A stretch of DNA of 64,000 nucleotides from Pseudomonas sp. UYIF39. GTDB taxonomy: Bacteria > Pseudomonadota > Gammaproteobacteria > Pseudomonadales > Pseudomonadaceae. The translations under genes were made by a program, and so were the position numbers. Within the stretch, counting starts at the first letter, position 1. Each line of letters begins with the position of its first letter. The stretch covers positions 62,001-126,000 of the forward strand of contig NZ_JALBYU010000007.1 of NCBI RefSeq assembly GCF_029963765.1. The letters are read 5' to 3'. Below, one piece after another: positions 17,818-26,176 of this stretch. Under the pieces are notes generated by a model. It was not told where the DNA came from and did not search any database. It saw nothing but the letters and a program-made list of their open reading frames with translations.

Positions 17818-18669
17818 ATGCTCAACCGTACCCTGGCATTGGCTGTCGGCTTGACGCTGTCTTTTTGCACCCTGTTGGCGCAGGCCGCCGAAACCCTGAA
17901 AGTCAGCGCGATTCCCGATGAAGCCCCGACCGAACTGCTGCGCAAGTTCAAGCCGCTGGGCACCTACCTGGAACAACAATTGGGCATGAAGGTCGAGTTC
18001 GTTCCCGTGAGCGACTATCCGGCCGTGGTTGAGGCGTTGGCCACCGACCGAATTGATATGGCCTGGCTGGGCGGCTTCACATTCGTGCAGGCACGCCTGA
18101 AAACCGGCAATGCCATACCGCTCGTACAGCGCGAACAGGACGCCCAGTTCACCAGTAAATTCATCACCGCCGACCCGGCCGTCAAATCCCTCGCCGATCT
18201 CAAGGGCAAGACCTTCGCCTTCGGCTCGGTGTCATCCACTTCAGGCAGTCTCATGCCGCGCTATTTCATGCTGAAGGACGGCATCAAGCCGGAAACCTAC
18301 TTCAGTCGCGTGGGCTATTCCGGCGCCCATGACGCCACTGTCGCCTGGGTCCAGGCCGGCAAGGTGGACGCCGGGGTACTTAACGCCAGCGTGTGGGAAA
18401 AACTGGTCGCCGCCGGCAAGGTCGACACCACCAAGGTCAGAGTGTTTGCGACCACCCCGGCCTACTACGACTACAACTGGACCGTGCGCGGGACCCTCGA
18501 CCCGGCGCTGGCGGCCAAGATCAAGGCCGCCTTTCTGGCGCTCGACCCGGCGAATCCGAAGGACAAGGAGATTCTGGATCTGCAGGCTGCCAGCCGCTTC
18601 ATCGAAACCAATCCCGAGAACTACAAGGGCATCGAGGAAGCCGCGCGCGCTGCCGACCTGCTCAAATGA
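17818..18669 (+). CDS. Putative selenate (PhnD-like) ABC transporter substrate-binding protein
   Basis: A 283-residue periplasmic binding protein: signal peptide MLNRTLALAVGLTLSFCTLLAQAAE, then a PhnD-type domain (ETLKVSAIPDEAPTELLRKFKPL, DRIDMAWLGGFTFVQARLKTG, LKGKTFAFGSVSSTSGSLMPRYFML, SGAHDATVAWVQAGKVDAGVLN). This matches the subfamily called putative selenate-binding proteins. ATG 17818 was chosen (GGAG 7 bases ahead, start of the signal peptide); the frame is open back to 17581. It is first of four tightly packed genes. Oxyanion import is likely; selenate over phosphonate/phosphite is a family-based inference. Confidence 0.82.
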   Translation: MLNRTLALAVGLTLSFCTLLAQAAETLKVSAIPDEAPTELLRKFKPLGTYLEQQLGMKVEFVPVSDYPAVVEALATDRIDMAWLGGFTFVQARLKTGNAIPLVQREQDAQFTSKFITADPAVKSLADLKGKTFAFGSVSSTSGSLMPRYFMLKDGIKPETYFSRVGYSGAHDATVAWVQAGKVDAGVLNASVWEKLVAAGKVDTTKVRVFATTPAYYDYNWTVRGTLDPALAAKIKAAFLALDPANPKDKEILDLQAASRFIETNPENYKGIEEAARAADLLK

Positions 18670-19463
18670 CGTTGCATCTGACCCAGGTCAGCCTTACCCA
18701 CGCCAACGGCGTCGAGGCGTTGCGTGGCATGGACCTGCACATCGGTGCCAGCGAACAGGTCGCCATCATCGGTCCGTCCGGCGCGGGCAAGTCGAGCCTG
18801 CTCAACCTGCTGGCCACCGCCCTGCGACCGGACAACGGCGAGCTGCAGGTGCTCGGCGAGCGAGCCTGGCAGCTTTCTGCCCATCAGCGTCAGCGTCTGC
18901 GCGCGCGCATCGGCCTGATCCATCAAGCACCCCCGCTGCCACCGCGCCAGCGCGTGGTCACCGCGGTTCTGGCTGGAAAGCTGGGTCAGTGGGGGTTGGG
19001 CAAGAGTCTGCTGAACTTGCTGCATCCGGTGGATATTCCGGGCGCACGCGCGGCGTTGGCCAGGCTGGATCTCAGCGACAAGTTGTTCACGCAATGTCAG
19101 CAACTGTCCGGTGGACAGCTACAGCGTGTAGGCATTGCCCGCGTGTTGTATCAAGCGCCGGAGGTATTGCTGGCCGATGAGCCGGTATCGGCCATGGACC
19201 CGGTGTTGGCCGAGCACACGCTTTCGGTGCTCTGCCGCCATGCCCGGCAGCACAACGTCACCCTGGTCGCCAGCCTGCATGCGGTGGAGCTGGCCCTGGC
19301 GCACTTTTCGCGGATCATCGGCTTGCGTGATGGGCAGATTCTGTTCGACCTAGCGGCCAGCGAGGTCGACCGTGAGTTGCTCGACAAGCTCTACGCCAAC
19401 GAACAACTGCAATCTCCACCGATTACTCCGACGCCCTTGAGTGTGCAGATTCCCCGATGCTGA
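18666..19463 (+). CDS. PhnC-like ABC transporter ATP-binding protein
   Basis: A 265-residue ATPase: Walker A GPSGAGKSS (residues 35-43), Q-loop IGLIHQAPPL, signature LSGGQLQRV, Walker B VLLADEP, H-loop LVASLHAV. ATG 18666 overlaps the binding-protein stop (ATGA). It energises the importer with the two permeases that follow. Confidence 0.88.
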   Translation: MTLHLTQVSLTHANGVEALRGMDLHIGASEQVAIIGPSGAGKSSLLNLLATALRPDNGELQVLGERAWQLSAHQRQRLRARIGLIHQAPPLPPRQRVVTAVLAGKLGQWGLGKSLLNLLHPVDIPGARAALARLDLSDKLFTQCQQLSGGQLQRVGIARVLYQAPEVLLADEPVSAMDPVLAEHTLSVLCRHARQHNVTLVASLHAVELALAHFSRIIGLRDGQILFDLAASEVDRELLDKLYANEQLQSPPITPTPLSVQIPRC

Positions 19464-20284
19464 CCCGTGATACCCGAGATCCGGCCACCCGGCCCCGCCT
19501 GCTGCTCACCTTGCTGGCCCTTGCCCTGCTGTGGCCGGGCACCCGCTTCAGCGAGTTGGACCTCAGTGTTCTGGTGGCGAGTGCCAGTCAGAGCGAGATG
19601 GGCCGGTTTGTCTCAGCCTTCTGGCCACCGGCCCATGGCGAAGAATTCATTGCGCTGTTGTTGCAAGCCACCCTGCAGACCCTGGCCATCGCCACGGCGG
19701 GCATGGCCCTGGCGTTGCTGTTGGCCGTCCCCGCCAGCCTGCTGGCCAGCCGCGCTCTGTCGCTGTCTGCGGCCTCCCGTGCCGGCCACCCGAGTTATTG
19801 GGGCCAACTGCTGCGTTGGCCGGTACGCGGTTTACTGATCTTTCTGCGCAGCGTGCCGGAAATCGTCTGGGCGCTTTTGTTCGTGCGCGCCGTCGGCCTC
19901 GGCCCGACGGCCGGGGTGCTGGCCATTGCCATTACCTACAGCGGGATGCTGGGCAAGGTCTACGCGGAAATTTTCGAGTCGGTCGACCAGCGCCCGGCCC
20001 ACGCGCTATTGCAGGCTGGCAGCGGTCGGCTCGCAGCCTTTTTCTACGGGATCCTGCCCAATGTCGCTGCGGAGCTGCTGTCGTACACGGTGTACCGCTG
20101 GGAATGCGCAATCCGCGCCTCGGTGGTGATGGGCTTCGTCGGTGCCGGCGGTCTGGGCCAGCAAATGGACCTGTCGTTGCGCATGTTCGCCGGCGGTGAA
20201 GTAGCCAGTTTGTTACTGACGTTTCTCGTCCTGGTACTGCTCGCCGATCAACTCAGCCGCCTGCTGCGCTGGAGGCTGGCATGA
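19457..20284 (+). CDS. PhnE-like ABC permease 1
   Basis: A 275-residue inner-membrane protein with about six hydrophobic segments and the EAA-type loop seen in PhnE proteins (VDQRPAHALLQAGSGRLAAFFYGILPNVAAELLSYTVYRWE). It overlaps the ATPase gene by 7 bases and the next permease by 4. The two different permeases probably form a heterodimer. Confidence 0.87.
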   Translation: MLTRDTRDPATRPRLLLTLLALALLWPGTRFSELDLSVLVASASQSEMGRFVSAFWPPAHGEEFIALLLQATLQTLAIATAGMALALLLAVPASLLASRALSLSAASRAGHPSYWGQLLRWPVRGLLIFLRSVPEIVWALLFVRAVGLGPTAGVLAIAITYSGMLGKVYAEIFESVDQRPAHALLQAGSGRLAAFFYGILPNVAAELLSYTVYRWECAIRASVVMGFVGAGGLGQQMDLSLRMFAGGEVASLLLTFLVLVLLADQLSRLLRWRLA

Positions 20285-21048
20285 ATCGCCTGATTAACCT
20301 GATGCTGCTCCTGTGTATCGGCGCAGCGGTGGTCGCCTCGTTCGTCTACTTGGGTATCGACCTCGGCGAACTGGGAGGCAGCGGTAACCTGAAGCAGATG
20401 GGCGCTTATGCGCAGCGTTTTCTCAGCCCGGACCTGAGCGCGGGGCATCTGCAAGCCATCGGCCACGGTGCCTTGGAAACCCTTGCCATGTCCGCCCTCG
20501 GCACCTTGCTCGCGGCGGTTCTGGGTCTGCTGTTGGCATTGCCCGCAGCCGGGCGCTTCGGCTGGCCTTTGCAGAGTGCTTCGCGTCTGGTGCTCAACGC
20601 CTTGCGCGCGGTTCCGGAACTGGTGTGGGCTGCGCTGATGGTCCTGGCCGCCGGGCTCGGCCCCAATGCCGGCAACCTGGCGTTGGCCTTGCACACCACC
20701 GGCGTGCTCGGCCGGTTGTTCGCCGAAGCGCTGGAAAACACCCCGCCCGAACCGGCCGAAGCCATCCGCTTGCAGGGCGGCAATGCCCTATGGGCGTTCT
20801 GTTACGGATCACTGCCCAACCTGGTGCCACAGCTACTGGCCTACATCCTGTACCGCTGGGAAAACAATATCCGCATGGCCAGCGTGCTCGGCTTCGTCGG
20901 TGCCGGTGGTTTGGGGCAAATGCTCTATGTCAGCCTCAGCCTGTTCCAGGAAGCTCAAGCCAGCACGGTCATTCTGGCCATGCTGTTGCTGGTATTTGCC
21001 GTCGACACATTGAGCAGCTGGAGCCGTCAACGCTGGGTCAAGGCCTGA
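20281..21048 (+). CDS. PhnE-like ABC permease 2
   Basis: A 255-residue paralogue of the preceding permease, with the same cytoplasmic loop (TPPEPAEAIRLQGGNALWAFCYGSLPNLVPQLLAYILYRWENNIR) and VLGFVGAGGLGQMLYVSL. ATG overlaps the upstream stop. Last gene of the importer operon; no clear terminator follows. Confidence 0.87.
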   Translation: MNRLINLMLLLCIGAAVVASFVYLGIDLGELGGSGNLKQMGAYAQRFLSPDLSAGHLQAIGHGALETLAMSALGTLLAAVLGLLLALPAAGRFGWPLQSASRLVLNALRAVPELVWAALMVLAAGLGPNAGNLALALHTTGVLGRLFAEALENTPPEPAEAIRLQGGNALWAFCYGSLPNLVPQLLAYILYRWENNIRMASVLGFVGAGGLGQMLYVSLSLFQEAQASTVILAMLLLVFAVDTLSSWSRQRWVKA

Positions 21049-21190
21049 CGGCTTCGCAGAACCGGATGGCAAAGCGTTGATCCAGACTAAGCCAACGGTT
21101 GGTGACTGGTCACACAGTGGAGTGACCGAAGCTCGATTGCAGCGTTAAAATCCGACAAGTTTGGTTCACATTTTTGAGGATGACCACGGT

Positions 21191-21685
21191 ATGTCCAGGC
21201 TCGACACCTCCCTGCAAGACACCGCCGCACCTGAAGGTGTTTGTTACGGCGGTGGCAGTAGCAATCCGCACGGGCTTCACATCAAGAGCGTCTGGCATGA
21301 GGACGGCGTGCATGTCATGGCCTAACACGTGCCTGATGCCAAGTATTGCGGCTGGCCGGATCTGGTTTACGGCGGGCTGATAGCGATGCTGGTTGATTGC
21401 CATTCAAACTGGACGGCGATGGCCTATCACTACCGTATGGAACACCGCGAAGTCGCAAGCCTCCCCCGCATCAATTGCGTCACTGGCAACCTTGGCATCA
21501 AGTTCATCAAACCGACACCGATGGGTGTACCGCTGACCCTGCGTGCGAAAGTCGAAGGTGAAGTCGGACGCAAAACTCGCGTCATCTGTGAGGTCTACGC
21601 GGGGGATGTGCTGACGGCTATTGGAGACTCCGTTTTTGTTCGCGTAGATACGGAGCAACTGGCAGCCGTTGCTCATAGTCGGTAG
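21191..21685 (+). pseudogene. PaaI-type hot-dog thioesterase with an in-frame TAA
   Basis: From ATG 21191 the frame reads MSRLDTSLQDTAAPEGVCYGGG...SVWHEDGVHVMA, stops at TAA 21323-21325, and continues in the same frame as HVPDAKYCGWPDLVYGGLIAMLVDCHSNWTAM...NLGIKFIKPTPMGVPLTLRAKVEGE to 21685. PDAKYCGWPDLVYGGLIAMLVDCH is the hot-dog active-site helix region. One substitution (for example CAA to TAA) explains the break. A GTG at 21329 could start the second half, but the first strand would be lost. Confidence 0.82.
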
Positions 21686-21689
21686 GTTG

Positions 21690-21737
21690 GCGACGGTCGA
21701 TGCTAGACCGTCGCTGTCCGACCCAATGCTGCCTGTG
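21690..21737 (+). repeat. Solitary copy of the integrase-element hairpin end
   Basis: GCGACGGTC-GATGCTA-GACCGTCGC is a perfect 9-bp stem, followed by TGTCCGACCCAATGCTGCCTGT. It matches 8197-8240 at nearly every position. No recombinase lies beside it. Confidence 0.65.
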
Positions 21738-21755
21738 GAGAACAGAAACCGTCAT

Positions 21756-23792
21756 TCATTTCGGTTTCTCACCGTGGCGGGCTATGAGGACCTGCCCATC
21801 CCAATCCGAATCTGCCGCTCCTTCGGTCCGAGAAAGCAGCCGCCCACCGTCAAGAGCGGCCGCCAGCGTGCTGCGCGGTGCATCCACACCGGGCTGTGCT
21901 GACGTCAATGTGATGAGGGACAGTGGATGATACAAACGTTCCTCGACAACCGAGCCTATCCACAGCGGTGCAGTTAGCCCGTTTGTGAGCTCGAAATCGA
22001 CGGCCCACATTCGAAGAACCAAGCGCGATTCTACAGGGGCGCCATCGCTAATGGGTCGAACAAGAGCCAGGCTGGGAAGGCGACCATTGGCGAAAAGAGG
22101 AATAACCGGAAGGTCGGCAGGGTCGGTTCGGGCGCTAAGCCAATTCAGGGCATTCAATGGTGTCCAGTCCGTCGAGATGCGCCACCCGTTGCGCTGCAGG
22201 ACATCTTGCAGCTCCTGCAGTCCACCGGCCCACTGAAACGTCAGTGGCTCATTTTTCTGGCCAGTGAGATCAATTCGCCGTGCAGGCAATTGCTGCCAAT
22301 CAGACGCCCACCAATTGGTGGCTGCCATGGTCGGCGTCCCAACCTTGACGGCATAACGATCGATGTCCATTGCGTGGCTGCGATAGATATTGGAGCTGCC
22401 AGCGAGGATCAGTGCCGTACATCCGATGGCGAGCAGCCGCCCGGGTTCGATGCGCTCGGCCTGCCGCCGCAGATACGACAGCCCGAGCAGCGCTAGCCAC
22501 GCGACCCCGAAAGCCAGCCCCCCGAGTGCGTCGGATAGCCAATGCGCACCGAGGTAGAGGCGCGAGAATGCAATCAGAAATATCAGGGTTGCTGCGCCAA
22601 GCGCGACCGGGATGCGCCATGCGAGGCGGATATCTCGCGTGATGAGAAAAGCGAGGAAACCATACAGTACGACATTGACCGTGCTATGGCCGCTAGGGAA
22701 GGAAAACGCGCTCCAGCCGGAGTAGAGAAGCTCACCAGGGCGAGCACGATGCAAAGCTACTTTGATGATTGTGTTGAGAATCGAAGCGCCTGCGATAGCA
22801 ACTAGCCAATAGGTTGCTGTACGCCAGGCACGCTTGAACAGGAGCCACAGGGCAACAGCAATCGTGACCGCCAACACGACCTTGGTGTCACCGAGTTCTG
22901 TGATGGCGATCATCAGCGCATCACCTGGTGTTGTGCGGAGGTCCTGCAGGGCACGGTAGATCGCGCTGTCTGCGAGCAGCAACGGGTCACCGCTGACGAC
23001 GTCTTCAAGGATACCGAAGAAAAGCCAGGCTGCACCGACCAGCAGGACAGTCGACAGTGCGAGAGCCCGCGCTTCGGGCCGTGCAGGATCGAGCAGGCTG
23101 GTGAGCCGGCGGTTCAACCAGGTGTCGTGGGCGCCGGCCCAGTTTCGCAGCCGCCCAACTCCGACAATGAGGTAGGGGATGCCACGACGCAACGTCCAGC
23201 GCACGATATGCAGGAACACCCAACCCGCCGCGACGAGAACGACCAGCAGGATAGCGAGCGGCTTTGCGGTCGCACCAAGAATGCTGAACGTCACGCCGAC
23301 GAGCACACCGGGCAGTATGTGCGACGGAGCCCAGGTGAGCGCCGACGCGATATTCACGGCATAGAACCGACGGACCGTCATTCCCAGCATGCCGGCGAGT
23401 AGCGGAACGAAGGCGCGGACGCCCGGTGTGAAGCGCGCTAGAAAGACACTCTTGTCCCCGTGACGGGTGAAAAAGGCTTCGCTGCGCTGAATCAGTTCGG
23501 GGTGCTGCTTCAGTGGCCAGAGGCCAAGAATCTCGCGGTGGTATCGACGTCCGAGCCAGAACGAAAGACCATCACCAGCGATCGCGCCTAACGTGGCAGC
23601 GAGCAGCAACGGCCAAACCACCAATACACCGCTTGGCACCAAGGTGCTGAGTGCGAGGATCACGGCTGTGCCTGGAACGACAACACCGATGATCGGGATT
23701 GACTCGGAAAGTGCCAGGAGAAACACCGCCAGATAGGCGATATGCGGATGCGCCGTCAGGAACTCGATGATCGATGAGACCAGAAACGTCAT
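21756..23792 (-). CDS. DedA-PAP2-LssY fusion membrane protein
   Basis: A 678-residue protein with three parts. Residues 1-205: DedA/SNARE-associated domain (FLLALSESIPIIGVVVPGTAVIL..., FLARFTPGVRAFVPLLAGMLGM). About 240-440: PAP2 phosphatase with KVALHRARPG, PSGHS and SRLYLGAHWLSD, the three lipid-phosphatase motifs, all intact. About 490-678: LssY-type C-terminal domain (PLTFQWAGGLQELQDVLQRNGWRISTDWTPLNALNWL). DedA proteins act as lipid flippases or transporters and PAP2 as undecaprenyl or phosphatidate phosphatases, so the fusion may couple transport and dephosphorylation of a lipid phosphate. Confidence 0.85.
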   Translation of the reverse strand: MTFLVSSIIEFLTAHPHIAYLAVFLLALSESIPIIGVVVPGTAVILALSTLVPSGVLVVWPLLLAATLGAIAGDGLSFWLGRRYHREILGLWPLKQHPELIQRSEAFFTRHGDKSVFLARFTPGVRAFVPLLAGMLGMTVRRFYAVNIASALTWAPSHILPGVLVGVTFSILGATAKPLAILLVVLVAAGWVFLHIVRWTLRRGIPYLIVGVGRLRNWAGAHDTWLNRRLTSLLDPARPEARALALSTVLLVGAAWLFFGILEDVVSGDPLLLADSAIYRALQDLRTTPGDALMIAITELGDTKVVLAVTIAVALWLLFKRAWRTATYWLVAIAGASILNTIIKVALHRARPGELLYSGWSAFSFPSGHSTVNVVLYGFLAFLITRDIRLAWRIPVALGAATLIFLIAFSRLYLGAHWLSDALGGLAFGVAWLALLGLSYLRRQAERIEPGRLLAIGCTALILAGSSNIYRSHAMDIDRYAVKVGTPTMAATNWWASDWQQLPARRIDLTGQKNEPLTFQWAGGLQELQDVLQRNGWRISTDWTPLNALNWLSARTDPADLPVIPLFANGRLPSLALVRPISDGAPVESRLVLRMWAVDFELTNGLTAPLWIGSVVEERLYHPLSLITLTSAQPGVDAPRSTLAAALDGGRLLSRTEGAADSDWDGQVLIARHGEKPK

Positions 23793-23892
23793 GATTCACG
23801 GGCTGCCTATAGAATGCCAGTGTTGAGGCAACCGACGCGTATGTCTCCAACTCACGGCTGCGAAATCAGTTTGCGCAACAGACCAAGCATAG

Positions 23893-24233
23893 CTACTAAT
23901 TCGATACCAATCCGGTGCGCGTAGTCGGCGTCTTTGTCGACGAACTCGACCTGGGCAATCTGGGTTTTGAAGGTGCCATTCCAGCCGATACTGGCGAGGC
24001 GTCTGTCACCAGTTCGTTGTGCTGTATCAGCAGTTGGGCCTGTTTGGAGAACATCTGGTCGCCATCGATGGCAGTAAATTCAAAGCAGTCAACAACCGCG
24101 ACCGCAATTTCACCAGCGCCAAACTGAAACGGCGAATGGAAGAAATTGAATCGAGTATCAACCGTTACCTGGCAGCCCTCGATGCTGCCGATCGGCAAGA
24201 ACCCACAACTTCCGAGCCCAGCGCCGTTCTATA
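23893..24233 (+). pseudogene. IS1182-type transposase remnant with internal deletion
   Basis: Two segments of an IS1182-family transposase are joined. About 23905-24000 encodes VFVDELDLGNLGFEGAIPADTG (N-terminal domain), and from about 24003 a different frame gives GVCHQFVVLYQQLGLFGEHLVAIDGSKFKAVNNRDRNFTSAKLKRRMEEIESSINRYLAALD up to TAA 24231-24233. The region between (the PSYHP...RRLERE part) and all of the C-terminal catalytic half are missing. No terminal repeats are recognised. 24241-24440 holds no gene. Confidence 0.75.
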
Positions 24234-24441
24234 AAGGCATCCCAATGCTAGTTGTAGTTGGGGCCCGAAGCGTAAGCGATGCCCCAGCAGGCCATCGCGG
24301 TTCTGGCTGAGCGGTAGAGCCGACGACAGGAGGATCATTGCCGGCGTCGATAGTCACCATCAACTCAATGAAGTTCTCTTAAAAAATCCGCGGCGTAACA
24401 TCCGCTCCATACCCAACAACTACACCCCGGAGCACACCATC

Positions 24442-24765
24442 ATGAAACGCCAAACTATCCTCAGCATCGCTTTCTCGGTTTTTGCAGTTAACGCTTTCGC
24501 CGCAACCTCTGCTCACCCGGTTGTCGCTGAAGGCGGCTCGGATCGTCTGATTGAAAGTCGTGTGGCTGAGGGTGGTTCGGATCGTTTGATCGAAAATCGC
24601 GTGGCTGAAGGTGGTTCCGATCGTCTGATCGAGCATCGCGTTGCCGAAGGCGGTTCAGACCGTCTGATCGAAAACCGCGTCGCTGAAGGCGGTTCGGATC
24701 GTCTGATCGAGCACCGCGTTGCCGAAGGTGGTTCCGACCGTCTGATCGAAAACCGCGCGGCATAA
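24442..24765 (+). CDS. Secreted 13-residue tandem-repeat protein
   Basis: A 107-residue protein: signal peptide MKRQTILSIAFSVFAVNAFAA, then VAEGGSDRLIENR repeated about six times, with N/H/S variation at the twelfth position and VAE/AAE at the ends. Similar proteins in Pseudomonas carry the weakly founded name phage infection protein. Start ATG has GGAG upstream and a strong terminator follows, so it is a compact single-gene unit. The repeat DNA has a 39-base period with synonymous changes, so copies are old or kept by selection at protein level. Confidence 0.75.
   Translation: MKRQTILSIAFSVFAVNAFAATSAHPVVAEGGSDRLIESRVAEGGSDRLIENRVAEGGSDRLIEHRVAEGGSDRLIENRVAEGGSDRLIEHRVAEGGSDRLIENRAA
24528..24762 (+). 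repeat. 39-bp tandem repeat array (coding)
   Basis: About six units of a 39-base repeat (GGCGGTTCGGATCGTCTGAT core) encode the 13-residue repeats. The array is contiguous, without spacers. Confidence 0.85.
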
Positions 24766-24793
24766 ATGAATAGCTTGACCACAGCACTCAACG

Positions 24794-24826
24794 AAAAGCC
24801 CGGCCTGACAAGCCGGGCTTTTTCGT
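24794..24826 (+). terminator. Rho-independent terminator
   Basis: GAAAAGCCCGGC, loop CTGACAA, GCCGGGCTTTTTC: long GC stem with a T-run, 30 bases after the repeat-protein stop. Confidence 0.88.
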
Positions 24827-24918
24827 GCACAAAATAAATCAGTTCCCACTTAATGCCTCTGCCGCACCTGTGCTACATAACACCTGATTGTGAGTCCCGT
24901 TCCCGATGAGGTTTGCCG

Positions 24919-25491
24919 ATGCCCCGTTCCCCACATTTACCGCAACTGCTGACCTGCGCCATCCTCGGGTTATTCGCCTGCAGCGCACAGGCCAGCGCGC
25001 CCTCCCCGGCGCCGGATAGCTTGCAACCGCTGCTGGTAACGTTGAACGAACGTCTGAGCATTGCTGATCTCGTGGCGCTGACCAAGTGGGACAGTGGCAA
25101 ACCGATCCAGGACAGTGCCCGGGAAGCGCAAGTCATCGCCAACGCCAGGAAGCTGGCCGTTGACCGCAAACTGGACCCCGACGAGTTCGCCGAATTGATC
25201 GCCGCACAGATTGAAGCCAACAAGCTGGTGCAGTACGGGCTGGTGGCCCAATGGCGAGCGGCTGGCAAGGCGCCTGATACGCCACGGCCAGACCTCGCCA
25301 AGCAAATCCGGCCACAGCTCGATGAACTGCAAAACCGCCTGTTGCAGCAATACGCCGCCTTCGCGCCTTATCGCAATGACCCGCAATGCGCGAACTGGCT
25401 AGCCAAAGAACGATCCAGCCTGATCAAGGACGGTCTGCATGGCCAGGCACTGATACGCGCCACCGGGGAACTGTGCGTCGCTTATCGATGA
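24919..25491 (+). CDS. Secreted (gamma-class AroQ) chorismate mutase
   Basis: A 190-residue exported protein: signal peptide MPRSPHLPQLLTCAILGLFACSAQA, then an all-helical AroQ domain (LLVTLNERLSIADLVALTKWDSGKPIQDSAREAQVIANARKLAVDRKLDPDEFAELIAAQIEANKLVQYGLVAQWR) with the Arg/Lys residues that bind chorismate. It converts chorismate to prephenate in the periplasm. ATG 24919 (GAGG 7 bases ahead) is preferred over in-frame TTG 24913. Length fits the gamma class, with an extra C-terminal helical part holding two cysteines. Confidence 0.85.
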   Translation: MPRSPHLPQLLTCAILGLFACSAQASAPSPAPDSLQPLLVTLNERLSIADLVALTKWDSGKPIQDSAREAQVIANARKLAVDRKLDPDEFAELIAAQIEANKLVQYGLVAQWRAAGKAPDTPRPDLAKQIRPQLDELQNRLLQQYAAFAPYRNDPQCANWLAKERSSLIKDGLHGQALIRATGELCVAYR

Positions 25492-25537
25492 CAAGGTAAA
25501 TCACGTTATTGCATGAGCAACACTGAAGCGTTTGCCA

Positions 25538-25545
25538 AACAACAA
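25538..25545 (+). promoter_or_regulatory. Hfq/Crc-type CA motif (AACAACAA)
   Basis: AACAACAA (AAnAAnAA) lies 18 bases before the SnoaL-like start, just ahead of its GGAG ribosome-binding site. In Pseudomonas, Hfq-Crc binds such motifs to block translation during growth on preferred carbon sources. Confidence 0.45.
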
Positions 25546-25562
25546 AAATACAGGAGTTGAAA

Positions 25563-25991
25563 ATGTCTGAACTGAACCTGCATCCCAAAGCCGCACAATC
25601 CCTGAACCAGTGGCACGACATGATCAGCAAGGGTGACTTGAGCGCCTTGCCCGGTTTGTTGGACCCACAGGCGATATTCCGCTCCCCGGTGGCTCACACG
25701 CCTTACCCGGGTGCAGCCGTGGTATCGATGATTCTCAACACGGTCATCGAGGTATTTGAAGATTTTGTTTACCACCGGGAGCTGTCGACCGCAGACGGGC
25801 TGAACGTCGTCCTGGAGTTCAGCGCCAACGTCGGCGGAAAAGCGTTAAAGGGCATCGACATGATCCGGTTCAACGAACAAGGAAAAATCGTTGAGTTTGA
25901 GGTGATGGTCCGTCCCTTGAGTGGCCTGCAAGCCTTGGGCGAGCAAATGGGACAACGCCTTGGCGCTTACCTGGCGGCCAGCAAAGCCTGA
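25563..25991 (+). CDS. SnoaL/NTF2-like protein
   Basis: A 142-residue protein with an NTF2-fold layout: SLNQWHDMISKGDLSALPGLLDPQAIFRSPVAHTPYPG, then EDFVYHRELSTADGLNVVLEFSANVGGKALKGIDMIRFNEQGKIVEFEVMVRPLSGLQALGEQM. ATG 25563 with GGAG 7 bases ahead is preferred over in-frame TTG 25557. A degenerate copy of about 45 bases of this gene (around GLNVVLEFSANVGGKA) reappears at 27932-27977. The ligand or reaction is unknown. Confidence 0.78.
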   Translation: MSELNLHPKAAQSLNQWHDMISKGDLSALPGLLDPQAIFRSPVAHTPYPGAAVVSMILNTVIEVFEDFVYHRELSTADGLNVVLEFSANVGGKALKGIDMIRFNEQGKIVEFEVMVRPLSGLQALGEQMGQRLGAYLAASKA

Positions 25992-26074
25992 AGACGTTGC
26001 ATCGCCTTGGGCGATGCCTCTGCTCCCGGCTTGGTGTTAAATAGAGCGCATAAAGCAGCGCAACGAGAACACCG

Positions 26075-26176
26075 ATGAATACCCATTTTGAGATTAGTGA
26101 TGTCCCTGAGCCCAACATTCAGCGTGATGGAAACATTCATCGCGTCGCCCATCAGCATACGGTGGTAACAGCATGA
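26075..26176 (+). CDS. Possible 33-residue ORF coupled to the amidase
   Basis: ATG 26075 opens MNTHFEISDVPEPNIQRDGNIHRVAHQHTVVTA, ending in TGA that overlaps the amidase start (ATGA). The overlap suggests translational coupling, but the ribosome-binding site is weak and no family is recognised. A GCATCGCC-TTG-GGCGATGC hairpin at 25998-26016 precedes it. Confidence 0.3.
   Translation: MNTHFEISDVPEPNIQRDGNIHRVAHQHTVVTA

Noticed and set aside
24528..24762. Regular 39-base repeats considered as a CRISPR array
   Set aside because: Units are contiguous, have no unique spacers, and encode a continuous protein with a signal peptide.
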